A stretch of DNA of 64,000 nucleotides from Sclerurus mexicanus (lineage: Eukaryota; Chordata; Aves; Passeriformes; Furnariidae), in NCBI GenBank assembly GCA_013396755.1, contig VWZF01005854.1, positions 1,961,368-2,025,367 of the forward strand, read 5' to 3'. Every line of letters begins with the position of its first letter. The first letter of the stretch is position 1. The notes under the pieces were generated by a model. The model was given only the letters and a program-made list of their open reading frames with translations. It made no database searches and was not told the origin of the DNA. Positions 39,046-53,515 of this stretch are shown here, in pieces. The position numbers and the translations under genes were made by a program.

Positions 39046-41367
39046 GAGAGAGATGATTTAGCCAAAGTCTCTGAGGTCAGAAGACCTCTGGAAGGGAAAC
39101 ACAGCATCAGAGATGGAAAGTAACAGAGCCAGGTGTAGAGATCTGTATTTCTGTCTGATGCCAGTGTTTATCCTGTACCAGCTGGTGTTTTGTTAATTGT
39201 ATGTGCACAAGGAGTGGTACAAAGCATACAAACAGTGTGTAAGCAGGTTGCAGCATGGTCACAAATGGAGAGATACAGAATCATCGATGTTATTGATTGC
39301 AAAGGCCTGTTATTTGTGCAGGTACAGAGTTTTCTTACTAGCCCCAGACAGGAAGAGGGGATTGATTCCAATTTTACATGAGGAGGTAATTTCTGATCAC
39401 TTCTAAAGCCAGATTTGCCAGAGTATACAATACTGAGGATTACAAACTAATTTGCTTGGGTCTGGAGCAATGAGATAAGCTAAGGCTGCAAAAACAGCAG
39501 GCTCAGCCCCTAAGGAGCATCCTGTGTCAGTGCCTAAATACATGAATAAGAACATAAAACAGTGCTGATGAACTTCACAGAGATCCACGTCTAGAAGAGA
39601 AGTGATGGCTGTGATACAGACAATAGGGAAGATCATCAAGAAGTACACATATAAAATGGAAGGAACTTCCCCCAAGAATGGATTAAATTAAACCCCAGTA
39701 GGATGATACAACTAGGATATAGTCAGGTTGTTAAAATCCTTCCCAGCACAGCCTTAGCATATTGCCATGAAAGCCCAGGGATTGATTTAATGCAGTCAGC
39801 GTGTAACTCGGAAGGAAATGGCTCTTCACCACACCATCTGTTTATGCCATCCCCATAACCCCATTAGTTAACTCTTTTGTGCTGCCTCTTCCTTGTGTGG
39901 ATACCCCTCAGAAATAAACACAATGCTCTGCAGAGTCATCACTTTTGATGTGAACTCACTTTGTGTTGGAAGGTACCACATCTTCTTCAGGTTAGGAAAA
40001 AAATCCAATGGACCCTTTGGGGAGAGGGAGAGCACTTCATCCCCCCGGGGTGTTTGTCATGTAGGCACCCCAGTGGTTCTGTCTGTAGGCAGCTCTGGTA
40101 CAACTGTCATTAGCAACTTCATTTCTGCACAAATAACCTTCAGGGAACAGTACGCTGGAGTTTCACGTGGCTGATGCAGTATTTCCGTGCTAGTGGATGG
40201 CTCTCCTCCAGGCTCTTCTGGCTGTGGGTGATTTCCCTTCACTTTCTGCCCCAGAAAGGAAAAGCTTTTCACTGGTATAGATTCAGGTATGAGGAAACAT
40301 TAGCAACATCACTGAAATGGGATCTTTGCTCTCTAAAAATTAACTTAATTTGATTATGCCCTCCTAGAGCACCCCTGCTCTGCTGGCAATTACAGACGCC
40401 TCTGAAAAACTGTAATTACTTCAGTCTTTTGAGCTAAAGCACCCTCAGTGGCAGCTCTATGCCAGCCCCTTTTGGCTAAAGGGAGATGTTTTAGGTGGAA
40501 GTAGCACATTGTCTTCATGCTATATTACTCCTTGACTGGTTACTCTTCAATGTTTGCATGCTTATGTCTTGGGGGTTTTTTTCCCCTCAGGGGACTCCTC
40601 CCCACTGAAGCATTGGCTGTGACCATATTAAAGGCAATTACAGTATGTTTCTTACTCACACACTGCTGACTGAGAGCTCCCAGCTGGGAAAAGCTTAGCT
40701 CTTGCTGGGTGAGATGTTTCACTTGAAGAATCCCAGGGATTCTCAGCAAGGTTATTTCACAGAGCTTTCTATAGTTAAATGAAGTAGATATTAAAAGTTT
40801 AAATAACCTTTTGGTCTTCTTTTCCTGTTAAATTTGGATTTCCCAATGGTTTAACTGACTTATTTCACATCTATTACGCAGTGGGCTGACCCTGTCTTTC
40901 CAGAGGTGTTAATCTTTTCCAAGTCTTGATTTCAAATTAAAAGAATTGTCAGGTCACCCTGCCAGTGAATTTTGTGCTGTGTCTCTGAGCTGAGAAGCAG
41001 AGATGTGAATTGCTGAATTGCCCCAGCTGATTGTCCCTTGCAGCATCCCTGTGGCTTCATTTGCAGGACATCCCATGAGGAAGGTAGGGACAGAGATATG
41101 TTCAGTGGTCATTTGAGCTTGGGTTTCATTCAAAAGGTCTGTAGAAAGGGACTGAGCACTGGCAGCTTTGTCCTGGCACTGGACCAGACAGGTTCAGTCT
41201 TCTCTGATACAGCAATATGCTGTATTTATGGGTCAAGAAGGAAAAGAAATAACTCCAAGGTAATTTTAGCATGGCTGGCTGGCTGCACACAGAACCATGG
41301 TGCAGTGTGAGCTTGGGGCTTGAAAACAGCAGAGACAGATTAGAGCAATTCTGGATGCAGCCTAATT

Positions 41368-41680
41368 AGAGAATCACAGAATGGGTCAGGTTGGAAGGTA
41401 CCACAGTGGGTCATCTGGTCCAAATTCCCTGCTCAGGCAGGGTCATCCCAGAGCATGTGGAACAGGATCACATCCATGTGGTTCTGGAATATCTCCAGTG
41501 AGGGAGACTCCACATCCACTGTGGTCAATCCGTTCCAGTGCAGGGTCAGCCATACAGTAAAGAAGTTCTTCCCCATGTTCAGGTGGAGTTCCCTGTGCAT
41601 CAGTTTCTGCCATTGCCTCTTGTCCTATTGCTTGGCAGCACTGGAAAGAGCCTGGTCCATCCTCTTGGATCCTGCCTTTG
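41368..41680 (-). mobile_element. CR1 LINE 3' fragment (reverse orientation)
   Basis: The + strand begins AGAGAATCACAGAATGGGTC and follows the CR1 3' end in complement: 'ggttggaaggtaccacagtg', 'tccctgctcaggcagggtca', 'atctccagtgagggagactc', 'cgttccagtgcagggtcagc' and 'gcctcttgtcctattgcttg'. The wording differs from the 38.7-kb and 53.2-kb copies (for example the 'gagactccacatccactgtg' block), so it belongs to a different CR1 subfamily. Confidence 0.88.
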
Positions 41681-44600
41681 TGCAGGGGGACGCTACTGTG
41701 CTACAACAGGAGTTCTGGTGCCCTTCCCTGTGGTGTGGCATAGGCAGGCCCCCCTCACTTTCAGCCCCATGAACATTTAAAGATCAGGTCCTTGACTAAG
41801 ATCTAGAAGCAAATGGAGAACAAGCAAAGGACTGCCCAGCCACCAGTCTAAATCTGCTCCACTCAGGAACACTGCCCTGTTTTTGAGTTAGCTTGAATCT
41901 GGAGTCAGTGTCTCTCTCCACTAAATTAGTCTCCATTATTAAACCTGGTTCAGGTGAGGAGTGTGTGACAGTGACTGAGCAGCATGTTTTACCTCCCTGT
42001 TTTGTAATATGGATGCAACAAGGTGATGCCTTGGCTCTTTGACGTACAGAGGTTGCTTGTTGTCCCTTTCCTTTGGGTCTTTTGTTCACATATTCTGCCC
42101 TTTAAAATTATTTCTTCATTTCTGATTCATCACTTCCAAACAAAACTGATGGTGTTCTGCATCTCATGGCAGTGGAAGTGCATTGTTTTAATTGAAGCTG
42201 CTGTTATAAAAGCTTTCAATAAATTAACAAAACCTTGAAAATGATGAAGTGAACAGAGTAGCTGGTAGCACATTCCATATAAACCATAAAAGTTTCTCAA
42301 AGCCAGGTAGAATGTTCTCAATGTCAGAAACAAAGCTGATGGCAAGGGGTGTTATCTTTTGCTGGACCAGCGGATATAGCTGGAAAAAAATGAACAAGCT
42401 TTCAGTTGCAAAACATTTTTTCAGGTCTGAAGACTTCAGATTAAATTTCAGGCACTTTATGGTCTGGTACAGTAATATTTAAGTTAAAAAAGAAAGCCAT
42501 AATGATTCCAATTAATTTCAATTCCACTTAAAGAAGAGAGGAGAGAGTAGTACATTTGGGGAACAATTTGCAATTCTTTTGCTGATGTATTACTTTGTAA
42601 ATGAAGAGACTCTCTTAGGCATTTATTTGAGACAGTTTAGTCTTCAGGCAGAAACCCATAAGAGGCAGAAACACAGAGAACAAAATACGAATTCTGCAAA
42701 TCCTCTGTGCCCATGTTCTGTGTGGCTTTGTGCTGGGGATATGCAGAAACGCTGTGTCTGTCACAAGCAGGGCTGGCTGGAAGCCAAACCTGAAGATTTT
42801 TTCATTTTTCATTGGAATAAAAGCAAGACCTTCTGAAAATTGTCACTGAATAAACAGAGATAATGCTGCTTCCTCTCCCCACCTTCCCATCCCTCTTACA
42901 ACACAAACCTCAAGAGCAATAAAGTCCTGGTCAGGATTTAATTTCAGCAATTAACTGCAATTACAGTTGAGCCCTTCCAGTTATTTCAAATCCAGAACTC
43001 TATGTGCCAGACAGGACAGTAGTGAAAATAAAGTCAATTATTATATTAATAAATTTCTTTTTCTTCTAATAAATATATGTTTAATCTTTTTGCAATATGG
43101 ATTTTCTTGCTGTAGGGGCTGTGAGCTGGAAACCTGTTCCATCTCCATTGCTCATCCACTAATCAACTCTCTGACCCTGGGCAAGTGATGTGTGACCTCT
43201 CTGTGCCCTGGTGTTGGCACAAGTGGCAGCTGCGTAAATCTGACTTCCTCCAATACTGGAAAAGGAGAGTGGTGTATCAGTGCTGCATATTATTATTGAT
43301 GATTGATTTTCTGCTCCAAGTTAAATCAGGCTGAAGAGCAGCTTGTAAAGTCTTTAGGCACTTTTCACCATCCCAGAGAGCACCATTTCACCGTGCTGTC
43401 ATCTGTAGGCTTTGAACTCTTTCCCTATTCATGCTCAGAAGCACATCCCTCTTAGGACATCCTAGGCAAAGTGAAGGATTTTTTCTTTGTGGAGTCTCTT
43501 TTTTAATCATCTGTAGTAAAATGCAGAGACAGTAACTCATCTGCAGCTCAGCAAAGCCTGGATCAATTGACAGTGCTGCTGACTGACATTTCATTAGGCC
43601 AGTGCCAATAGCAGATATTGATCCAATAGCTGATACGAGTTTGCAAGGACCCAGCCTGCCTGATCTAGTTGGAAATTGTCCCACTGGAGGGGCACTGTCT
43701 CACAGCAAACCCAGGACCCTGCAGCTGGGCTAGGAGGCAGCGGGAAGCTCTTGAGCCCTGGGGTACCTAATGGTGATGTGCTGGCATGATTGGTGGTGAC
43801 AGCATTGTCTTAGTGCCCCACATAGTGGTAGATGTCAGCGGCTATTTATAGCAGTGTGGTTCTCTGAAAAGAGTGGAATGGTCTTGTTTTGATGGGTGGA
43901 GGCTGCCTTTGCTGGGATTCTTCTCCACATCTGGTAAAAGATCTTGGATCTGTTGAGCTTTGATTTTTAGCATTCTGCAGGACTCCCCTTTCCCAGGGGC
44001 TGGAAAACCACAGTCTCTGTAAGTACTTCAGCTTCCCTTCTTGCAGGATTTCTGTGCTATACAGAGAAAGAAATATCTGCAAGATGGAAAAAAATAAAGT
44101 CCAGCAAGAGAAATCTGCTCTTCTTTCTCCCTTAGTGCCAGGCAAAGAAGTAGGAGAAATATTTCCTCTGCCCTTTGCTCTCTAATAATTGCATCTCAAA
44201 GAAAGAAAAGACAAAGAGGAAGGAGACATGAATATGTGACGCTCTCCACCAGGAGCTCACCTACAAGTAGTTTGCTCACCCACCAAATGTCTAACCCAGG
44301 TTAGACTTATTTACATGGGAGAGTTGTTATGGAGTGAAGGAAGGCGTGAGTTTAAATCCCAACATGGATAAACCTAACCAGTGAGAGGGAACAGGGGTCC
44401 CCATGAGACACTACTCAGTAACACTGCAACAGCTATCCTGAATTTGCTGTCTGCTCTATTTCCCCATGTTTAACCACCTCTGTGTTATATACAGAAAAAA
44501 AAATGAGACTGATTCAACGTATTATTTCATCTCCCTGGTCCAATTTAGTCTTTTTATTGAGTTCAGTGTAGGCTTTAGGGTCCTGAAAAGGAATTAGCAG

Positions 44601-47600
44601 GCTAAAGCTGGGTTTCATTGCTCCCAGTTGTGACAGGAGCCCCATAGGAAGGGCTGTGTCTTTGGGCCATGGTCACAGTTCACTCTCTTCTGAGAGATCA
44701 CATAGATCAATACTCCACTTTGCAATGGACTGACCCTGAACAAGGCCAAACAGCAACAGACCCTGGTTGAAAACCGCCATAAATTCATAAATAAAGTAGC
44801 CTTTCTGATTAATTGATTTAAATAATTTTGTCTGTGGAAGGTGAATTTTTCTGACTGATAGTACTGGAGAAATAATTCTGAATCTGGCTGTTCTGCAACA
44901 TTCTAAAGCATCTGCTGTTTGGTTAAAGCAACAAAACAACCCAGAAAATAGCAAGGGAAAACCAGCAAAAAGAAGTGACAGGTTCCAGTACCAGAGTCTA
45001 ATTTAAAAACCGTGGCAAAGCTCCCCACCTCCAAAGGTGCATAGTGCCCTTCTTTAGCATTCCTTTCCAAGCAGAAAAAGAGAGCCCAGCAGACATCAGA
45101 TACAACAGCTAAGCCTGAAGCCACAGAAAATCCATGTGTTGTTTTCCCCTGGGTTGCAAAGAGGAGGCATCTCTAAGCACCAAATGTATAGGCAGGAGGT
45201 GCTCAGGTCTGGGCAGCTGGAAGAACAGAAGAGCTCCTGATTCAGGAAACTGAGCTGCTCTCAGATAATGGTCTTGTGGTTGGTATAAATCTCTATAATT
45301 GTGAAAAGTGAGGAAGAGGCTTTGGCATTTCCTTTGGAAATCTCACTACTTAGCTCAGCACAAACTCTGTTAAACATGTAATCACACAATTTGAAGAATC
45401 CATGTCCATCACTCAAACTGAGTGATCTGACTGATCCTTCCTTGCAGAGTAGATGTCAGTGCTACCCTTAATCAAGGCCTGGTGTCTCAGGGGATGAGGA
45501 CAGGACTTCATGTAGCATTGTGCATCCATCGTGAACTGCCCTAAGTGTCTTAGGACAGCAGTGACTTGGGCCCTTGTTCTTGGGTTGAAATCCTGAGAAC
45601 ACCTATGTGCATTTTTTTAATGAGCTGTCTCAGTTTTGGCCAAAACAGAGATCTCTCTGGTTAAATCCATGCCATCAGCCATGGATCCTGGTCTCTCAGT
45701 TGTAAATAGCTGGCAATGATAGAGGGATTTCCAGTTAACTGGACAAATGATGGCAGTGTTATTATCCTCTCCTACACTGGGGAGATAGAGACACACAGAG
45801 ATGATGTGATTCATGTAGGACTTCTCACTTGGCCGAAGGTCAGGCCAGCAGGATAATCCATCCCCTTGTGAATGCCAGCCCAGTGCTCTGTGTGTTTGAC
45901 CATGATGCTCTGGGGATGTGACAAATGAGACTTGGATCTCTGCCCGCTTCTCCTCTCTTTCTTCTGCAACCCAGACATGTTTTAAATGAAAACAGGATGA
46001 TTTCAGATCCATACCAAGCATGAAGTAGATGGGTCAAATGCAAAACTGCTTTCTCCTTAATATTCATGCCTGTTCTCAAATGCAGATCAGCCTAATTGGC
46101 TGCCAGCCGTGCACAGATGTCTCTCTGCAAGGGTACTCGGGTGCTGTGCGAATTGATTGCAAACATGAAATGGTACCAGATTAAAATCTGACCTACAGTA
46201 ACCAATTTCTAAACCACAGGGCAAGCAGTAGTGAGGTGATGGAATTTCTGGGCTCTGGGAAATCAGTTATTGGCTGTTTTTGGGTTCTCCAATGGGTCTC
46301 TCCCTCCTTACCTGTCCTAATTTTTCTTTGGATGAGCAACCTAGGGGACAAAGATATTTATGAAGTAATCATGGAAGGGCTAACCCCTTCCTTGCACGTA
46401 AAATGCCATTAAATTTCCCTTAAAAGGGCTTTTAAACATCAGGGAAATAATTCTCATTTCCTTGAAGTGACATCTCTTTGTTACTTGAATTGGAAATCTT
46501 CACATCTTTTACAAGTTGCTGAGGAAGAATCTAAGTGAATATAGTTTCTCCAAAGGAAAATTAAAATGTGCTTGGTAGCAAGACTTTGCTTCAGCATGCT
46601 ACCATGTCTGTGAAGTCCGGATCAATGGAAGTTTGCAGAAAGGCTATTGTCTACTGTTTCTTTTCAAGCAGCCAGCAGACTAATCTACAGAAATCTTCTT
46701 TTCCTCCGAAATCCAGCATGAAAGGCTGTTTAGTAAAACATCCCTATCCTGGAGATTAACTAATTGCTCAGCAGTCAGTCATTTTCACTGCACAGCCAAG
46801 GACAGCGATTCCTTTCTCACACGCAGATGGAGCAGTGGTTTAACACAAAACAGTTCCTGGGACAGGAGGATTAAGGAGAATTTACTGGAGAGCAATTAAA
46901 AGAGTTGTTAGAACAATTTGTTTTTGAGGCTGAATTTCACATCAAAGTAAAGCTATCTGAGGAGCAAACAGAGCAGAAGAACAATGAAGCCATCATTTCA
47001 GGCCATCTACTCTGCATCCTTGGAGTGCAAATTAATAAAGTGAGCTAAGAGTATATGGAGATTTGAAGAAGTAAATTAAGTGAAGCAGCCCAAATGTGGC
47101 TTGCATGTAGAAATGGGTGCCCTGGCTTCAGTTTCTGTTGGCTCTTGCTTTTCGTGGCTCCAGGTCCCTTCCATTTCTGCCAGGTTTCTTGTCGCTCATA
47201 TTCTGTAGAGGTTTCTGACCACGCTTCTCAGCTGCAGAGACTCCTGCCAGTGCAGGACACCATGGTGGGAGGCTGCTCCTATGCATGAGCCATACTGAAA
47301 AGCTGCTGATAGAAGTTGAGTCACAGCCAGTGCTTCTTGCTGGCCCTTTGCTGGTGTGTTCTGGTCTTGCTGGCTTGGTCTTCCCATCCTGGCTGTCTGC
47401 TCCTACCTCCTTGCCCTGCCCTGACTCAGGAGGAGGCATTGCTCCAAACTCTCCTTTGGGGTTAAGACATGGAATTGCATCTTGTGTGTAATGCTCCCAT
47501 TGCCCTCTCTGTTTCGGAAGGGCAGTAAACCTGCAAAATGGGTTTCCAAGGCAGGGAACCAGTCCAGACACAGGGAGTTCATCCACAATACATGGCAGCA

Positions 47601-49487
47601 TCTTCTTGCATCCATCCCAAAGGAAGGTTTGCATTAACACTGGCTGTTCAGGTGTCTCTGGCTCTGTGTGAGGCTCACAGACTGGACTTTCAGATGAAGG
47701 ACAAATAGAGATGGACTGTGGATATTCCATCAAGCTGAAATGCATTTCCAAGCTGCAAACCCAGGTCCCAGGGCTCCAGTTTCTGCCTAGTTGCAAATAG
47801 AAAAGCTTTGTGTGGAGTCATTTCCTATTCATTAATTTCTGTCCAGTCTTTCCTTAGTTTAACTTTTTTAAATCACATTTTAATTCATGTAAGCAAAAGG
47901 GAAGATTTGTTAACATCATGGAAGTGTTTTGGAAAAAAAAGTAGTATCTGAAAAATAAGATTTAAAAACATTTTAACATGAAGTATTAATAGTGCATCAT
48001 GTTCTCTGGGACCTGCCTAGATTTTAAAAACACTTTCGTTTTGCAGCAAGCCTGTTTACCAAAGGTTACACATGAGGAATTGGGCTTGACTGGCCTAGTT
48101 TTCAGAATATCAAAAGAGTGGGTCCCAGATATGTCCTGTTTTGACAACTGAAGGCTTCTAGAGGGGACTAGTCCTCAAGGACTGAGGGATGAAGCATCGT
48201 AGCCTCACCTGAGCCCATTAAAGCAGTGGCCTGGGAGGGGTTTCCTGGTGTTGACAGTGCTTAAGTGCCAGTGGTGGGAGTGATCTGAGCAGGACCTATC
48301 CTGCAACATCTGGAAGTGGGATGAGATTTGCAGTGCAAAAGGGTGGTTGTACAGGAACATACACAGGCATCTCAGGTGGTCTCCAGTGTCCTAGGACCTG
48401 CAGGGAGACCAGTTCCATTCTGCTGCTTGAAGGTTTTCCTGGTAAGTGTGGTGAGAACAAGAGGAAGGGGGTGGCTTTCCCTTCCCTGGTAGTGGTTCAT
48501 TCGATTGTTCCATGCAGGCAAAATGTCTGTTTTTACACAACCTCTCTCTAGGAACCACCAGTCTGGGTAGGTCTCGTGGACAGTCGTGGCTTGTCCTCCC
48601 TCTGCAGCTTTTAAAATAATAATGTTTGTCTGGAAGGACTGGCTGGTCTCTGAGGCTGTGGGGATTGCATCCCAGCTAGGAACGGGCAATACCCCGGCAT
48701 GCTGGGAGGAATAAAAGTAGCATCAGATGAAGGGTATAGCACACACACACATATACAGAGAAAAACTTTACAGGGGCTTTTTACATGATCTGCACCAAAC
48801 CCTGACATTTGCACTGCCAGAGGTTGGGGTTTGAATCCTTCACACCCACTATCCGTGGAGGATGTCTGCATACAAGCGACAGACACAATGCTCCCCATGT
48901 AGACACTGGAGACAAACAGGCATCTCAGGGTACAGCTTGTCTGACCTGTTTTAACATCTAGCTGCAGGTGAAATGACTCACAACTTCCAAGTGCTTTTTT
49001 TCCTCCCTCCACTGTGCAGGGCTCCTGGAGGGTGAGTTCAGATGCAGGCACAGGCTTTGTAGGTGAGCCCTGTTCTGAATGTCTGTGCTGAGAAAATTGG
49101 GTGTATTTTGTGGCTTGTTCTCAGGAGCAGGAAAATAGCACACTTGTCTGAGCACCGTATGCGTTATCGTGTGTCTAAATCCTGGATCTGACACGAATTC
49201 GCTTTCCACATTAGCATGACAAAAATGTAAATTACTTTTCTACAATGCACGCCAAGATGTGAAAATTAATAGTATATTTTTTGCAAACGTCTTTCCAAAA
49301 ATTCATGTTGTGCAGCCTTGTAGCATTATTTCCGAAGAAAATGAGATATATGTGATTGCAGTATTGGAGATTGGTTATACCATTCAAAACTTTAAAATCC
49401 ATTTGCCAGCTTCAGCTAAGCTTTTGTGAAGAACTCACCTTGAATCATCTCTGACCAAGGAGACAACAGAAGGCAGCTCTCTTATTT

Positions 49488-49511
49488 CAAAAAAAAAAAA
49501 AGAAAAAAAAG
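49488..49511. repeat. A-rich tract
   Basis: About 23 bases are almost entirely A, interrupted by a single G. No retrotransposed gene is recognisable immediately upstream, so this is best read as a simple repeat and not the tail of a processed pseudogene. Confidence 0.85.
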
Positions 49512-49904
49512 GCCTATATAAAAGGGTGTCAAGACCAACACACCTTGGGAGGGCACTGACCTTTTTTTATGTCTTTTAGACATTTCTGGAGGAGTTGGAC
49601 CAGTCCAAATCCTTCTGGTGGGATCTGAAAATTGGTGAAGCAGCTGCTTGGTGGGCCTCAGCCAACTGCAAACAAGCTGGGAGCTGCCAGCTCTGCAGTG
49701 TGGTCCAAGGAAGGGTGCATTTCCCTAAGATGCTGCTTCCATCACTGAAGCCAGCTGGGAAAGTTCCAGCTGGCTTTGTCTGCTCATCCCACTTGCCCCA
49801 TCTGCAGCGTTTTCCAGTACAACTGTGGATCTGTGCAGTCAGATGGGTCACTGGCATGGTCCAGGTTAAAAAGAGCCCTATGTTTCTTCAAATTTACCTG
49901 GTTC

Positions 49905-49948
49905 AGACTCGATCTTGATTCCAACCTTAATGATTCTGTGATTCTCTT
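49905..49948 (+). mobile_element. CR1 LINE 3' tail, minimal
   Basis: Only the last bases of a sense-orientation CR1 appear recognisable: 'gatcttgattccaacctta' followed by ATGATTCTGTGATTCTCT. The upstream sequence does not clearly match CR1, so this is either a severely 5'-truncated copy or an old one whose body has diverged. Confidence 0.6.
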
Positions 49949-52900
49949 TCACTGAACTCAGATGCTTTTTCAGATGTTCCTGTATTGAATAGGAAAAAAA
50001 TACAGGCATCTGGACAAATACATAAGGTTGTGAGTAACCAAATGCAAGGTTGCTGGGGCTTCTACAAGACATTAATGTAGACAAGATAGTTACCTGTGAA
50101 ACCAACTTTTGAGAGGTGACCAGCAGTGACATCAGCCTGGCCTGTGCTTTAATGACTGTGGGTCACTGAATGGGTGTAGCTGTGGGGACTGAAGTGTTGT
50201 ATTTGCTTCCTGTTCCAGCTTTTGGCTCTGCAGAAACGTCCAATGTGCTGGGTCAAACCCATTCTCCCAGGGCAGGGTCTCCCCTTGCTCCAAGACTCCA
50301 GCATCCCTTGCCCATCAGCCATATTTGTAGGATGCCCCAGCTTGGACACTCAGAGTATGTTAGTCACTGTGGAAATGTCTGTGTTGATGTCTTTGTGTGG
50401 CTTTCCCTCTCTCTCAATGCACACCCGCTGCCTCCATCACCATGACAACTGTGTGCCCTTTTGCTACATCACTCTCCAATTCTTTGGGTTTCTGTGGTGA
50501 GGAGCCTGCACATACTGAACACCACTAACAGCAGCATGGGATGTTCAGGGACAGGACAGGATGATCTCTGGTCAAATACTTGCTACTTTTTATGAACTTA
50601 CTGTAATTCTTCAAGACTTTTACCAGTTCTTTAATCCGTTCACGTACCTTCCTTGAAGTCACTTATTAAGAGATCTTTGTGTATGCAGCAAGGTCAAGAA
50701 GGAATGATTTTAGCTGTACTGGTACAAAAAAAGGCATCAGACAAGGGATGCATTTCAAAGCATCTGGAAAGGCCACAGCTTTGCTGATTAATTCAGCGGT
50801 AGATGGGAGAACCTGTGGGTGTCTCAGCCTGGAGCTGACTCCCTGACTTCTCATTGCTGCTGTCCTCATCTGCACTTGGCTTTGGGTCCAGTTACACAAG
50901 CTGGCACCTCACAGGAGCTGCTCCAGCAGTAACATGTCCATTGCCAGTACCGGTGGTAAAGTCCCACTTTGGAAGGGACTGAATTTGCATACCTCTTGAT
51001 ATGGAGGGGAGGGAAAGGAGATTGGGGTTCAGATCACATGGAGAATCTCAAGCTGCTGTTGTCTTCTCTGTACCTGCCTTGTAGATAACCCAAATATTTC
51101 AGTCCCCATGGCTGGCTATCAGTTAACTACTGCTTAATCTTTGACAGCTCAATAATTAACATCACTCCTGTTGCCCTTCCTTCCGAAGCTAAATACATTA
51201 AAGGCAAGTAAAACATCCCATGGGACAGGATTTGTGTCACATGGAGCAGTCTTTCACAATCTCATCCATAAATAATGAATTCCTACACTTAATCTCTGTC
51301 ACATTAATGAATTTAGAAGTTGGTGTGAGACAGGGGTATGGCTCTTTACTTGTGAGGTGTGCTGTACACACAGTTAATTCAGTTTCTTCTGAGTAACCTG
51401 TTTGAAGTTTGTGTCTATTCCTGGGTCATACATTTGGACAGGCTTATGTGTAACCTTTCTGAAAAGGGTCAGGGACAAATTTAAGATTTCAAAATAAGCC
51501 TCTCACAATTTGCCAAGGAATGTCGGATTGCATGAGGTGTTTTTCTGTTCTTATTTATAAGGGAAAATATCTGGTAGTAGTTATTGGACATTAATAGAAT
51601 TAAGTCTCCATTTTAAAATTTTAAATGTAAACACATTTTAACTATTCTGGCTTAGTTTAAACAACTGTGGAAGTGGATTAAATTCAGCCACATGAAAAAA
51701 CTCCTAATATGGAAAAAATTGGTAATGAAAAACAACTACTGCTCCATTTGTGCTGAAATTCACGTTTTTCTTCCTCCTCAGTTCTTTGTATGTATAAGAT
51801 CTTTCTTCTCCTTTACTTGCACGTACTATAGCAATATCAAGCACTCCTGACCAAAAGCAGATCCTTGCTGTGCTAGGTGTAAGGCTTCCTTGGTTGTGGA
51901 TGGATGTCCTGAGGAGGGGAGAGTCTCCATGGAGTGAAATGATTTCCTCATGATGGCAGAGTAGTTCAGTGGGTGGATGGGGACCAAGACCCCAGTCTCC
52001 ATACAAAGTGCTGTCATCTCACAGTGCCAGCTGGAATATGAGGCTCTGCCTGGTTATGCATTTCAGGGTGAAAAAGAAAGCAGCAAACAGCTGGGAACAC
52101 ATACAGCTAACATGAGAAAGCCAAGCAGAGAGCAGCATTTGCTTCATTGGAAATAGGGCTCCACCAAGGTAGATCAGTCCTGAATTCTTGACTCTCAGCT
52201 AGCCCCCACATTTCTGAGTCTCTGGGCACTTTCCACACTAATTCAGAGTGCAGCAGGCGTGCTTCTTCAAAGGAGATGCCCATGGTTAGTCCAGGGTGTA
52301 GCACTTCCTGTCCCAAGAGGAGAAAGAGGAAATAATTTACTGAAGATCTCTGCCAGGCTCCAGCCTGTGTCCTACAAGAAAGTGAAGGAACATCTCCTGC
52401 GGAGGTGGCAGCAGGACTTTGGGTGTGCGTCTTCTCCACTGCATGGGCATAAAGTGGGGGGAAAGCCTATGACTGTGAGTGGTAGTGGGTCAGAGAAGGT
52501 TTGCAGTGATGGCATTCATCACCTTTGCCACCCATCCCTGCAGCAGGGACATGTTTGGCTTTCTCCAAAGCATTAGCTGAGTGCTGAGTCATGGCAGCAC
52601 TCAGGCTCAGACCCCCATGCCACTGGGCTCAACTCCTCCAAGTGTCATCTGGCCAACTGGTTCTGGGGCAAAAAACCCCCAGAGGCATTTCCTGACCTTC
52701 ATAAGGACCCATTTCAGAAGTATGAGGTACAGGCGGTGTGAAATCAGTGCGGTCTTGGCTTTTTTTGCTGCAGAAGACAGCAGCAGCAGTCACAGGTAAT
52801 TATATTCTGTGCAGGGAAATAACTTCTGGCTGGGGAAGTTTTGAACGGAGACTAGAAAAAGGAGAAAAAAGAACAAGCTTGGTCTGGGAGGAAGAAGGGG

Positions 52901-53221
52901 AGGTGAGGACAGTTTTCAGTGAAGTACAAGCTTTCGGAGAGGAATCAAAAGCTGGTGCTGTGGTCTTTGTTGTTGTGGTTGTGGTGTTTGTAAACATCCG
53001 GCAGAACAGAAGTTGTCAAAGTTACCTCGTGCCTTTCCCGATGGCACATCCAGTGCTGAAGTGGACAGAGGAGTGCCCCAAGCCCCTGCCGGGCTGCAGG
53101 CAGCTGCCTGCCTTCCAGCATCCCCCCCTGCCTCCAGCCACCACCTGCCAGGCACAGACCGGCTGCGGGAGGGCAGAGTGCTCAAGCTGTGAAACGGGCT
53201 CGTGGCCAGAAAGCAGGGGAG

Positions 53222-53515
53222 TCACAGAAACACGGAATGGTTTGGGTTGGAAGGGACCTTAAGGACCATTTAGTTCCAGCCCTCCCTGCAATGGGAAGGG
53301 TCATCTTCCACTAGACTAAGTTGCTCAAAGCTCCATCCAGCCTGGCCTTGGACACTTCCAGGGGTGCGGCATCCGTGGCTTCTCTGGGCAACCTGTTCCA
53401 GTGCCTCACCACTCTCACAGTGAATGATTTCTTCCTAGCATACGATCTCAACCTACTCTCATTTTAAAGCCATTCCCCCTTGTCCTGTCACTACATGCCC
53501 TTGTAAAACATTGGG
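53222..53515 (-). mobile_element. CR1 LINE 3' fragment (reverse orientation)
   Basis: The + strand starts CACAGAAACACGGAATGGTT and runs through 'gggttggaagggaccttaag', 'gctccatccagcctggcctt', 'gcttctctgggcaacctgtt', 'aaagccattcccccttgtcc' and 'cactacatgcccttgtaaaa'. It is the copy closest to the usual avian CR1 consensus as I know it, with some CpG sites still present, which suggests a younger insertion than the others in the window. Confidence 0.93.

Noticed and set aside
49488..49511. Poly-A tract as the end of a processed pseudogene
   Set aside because: No gene-like or intronless coding remnant is found upstream; the preceding sequence is ordinary intron.
52738..53262. 174-codon + strand open frame in the last intron
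   Set aside because: Composition changes along its length, it runs into a reverse CR1 at its end, and the translated sequence (including a Val/Phe run from a GTT/GTG repeat) does not look like a protein.
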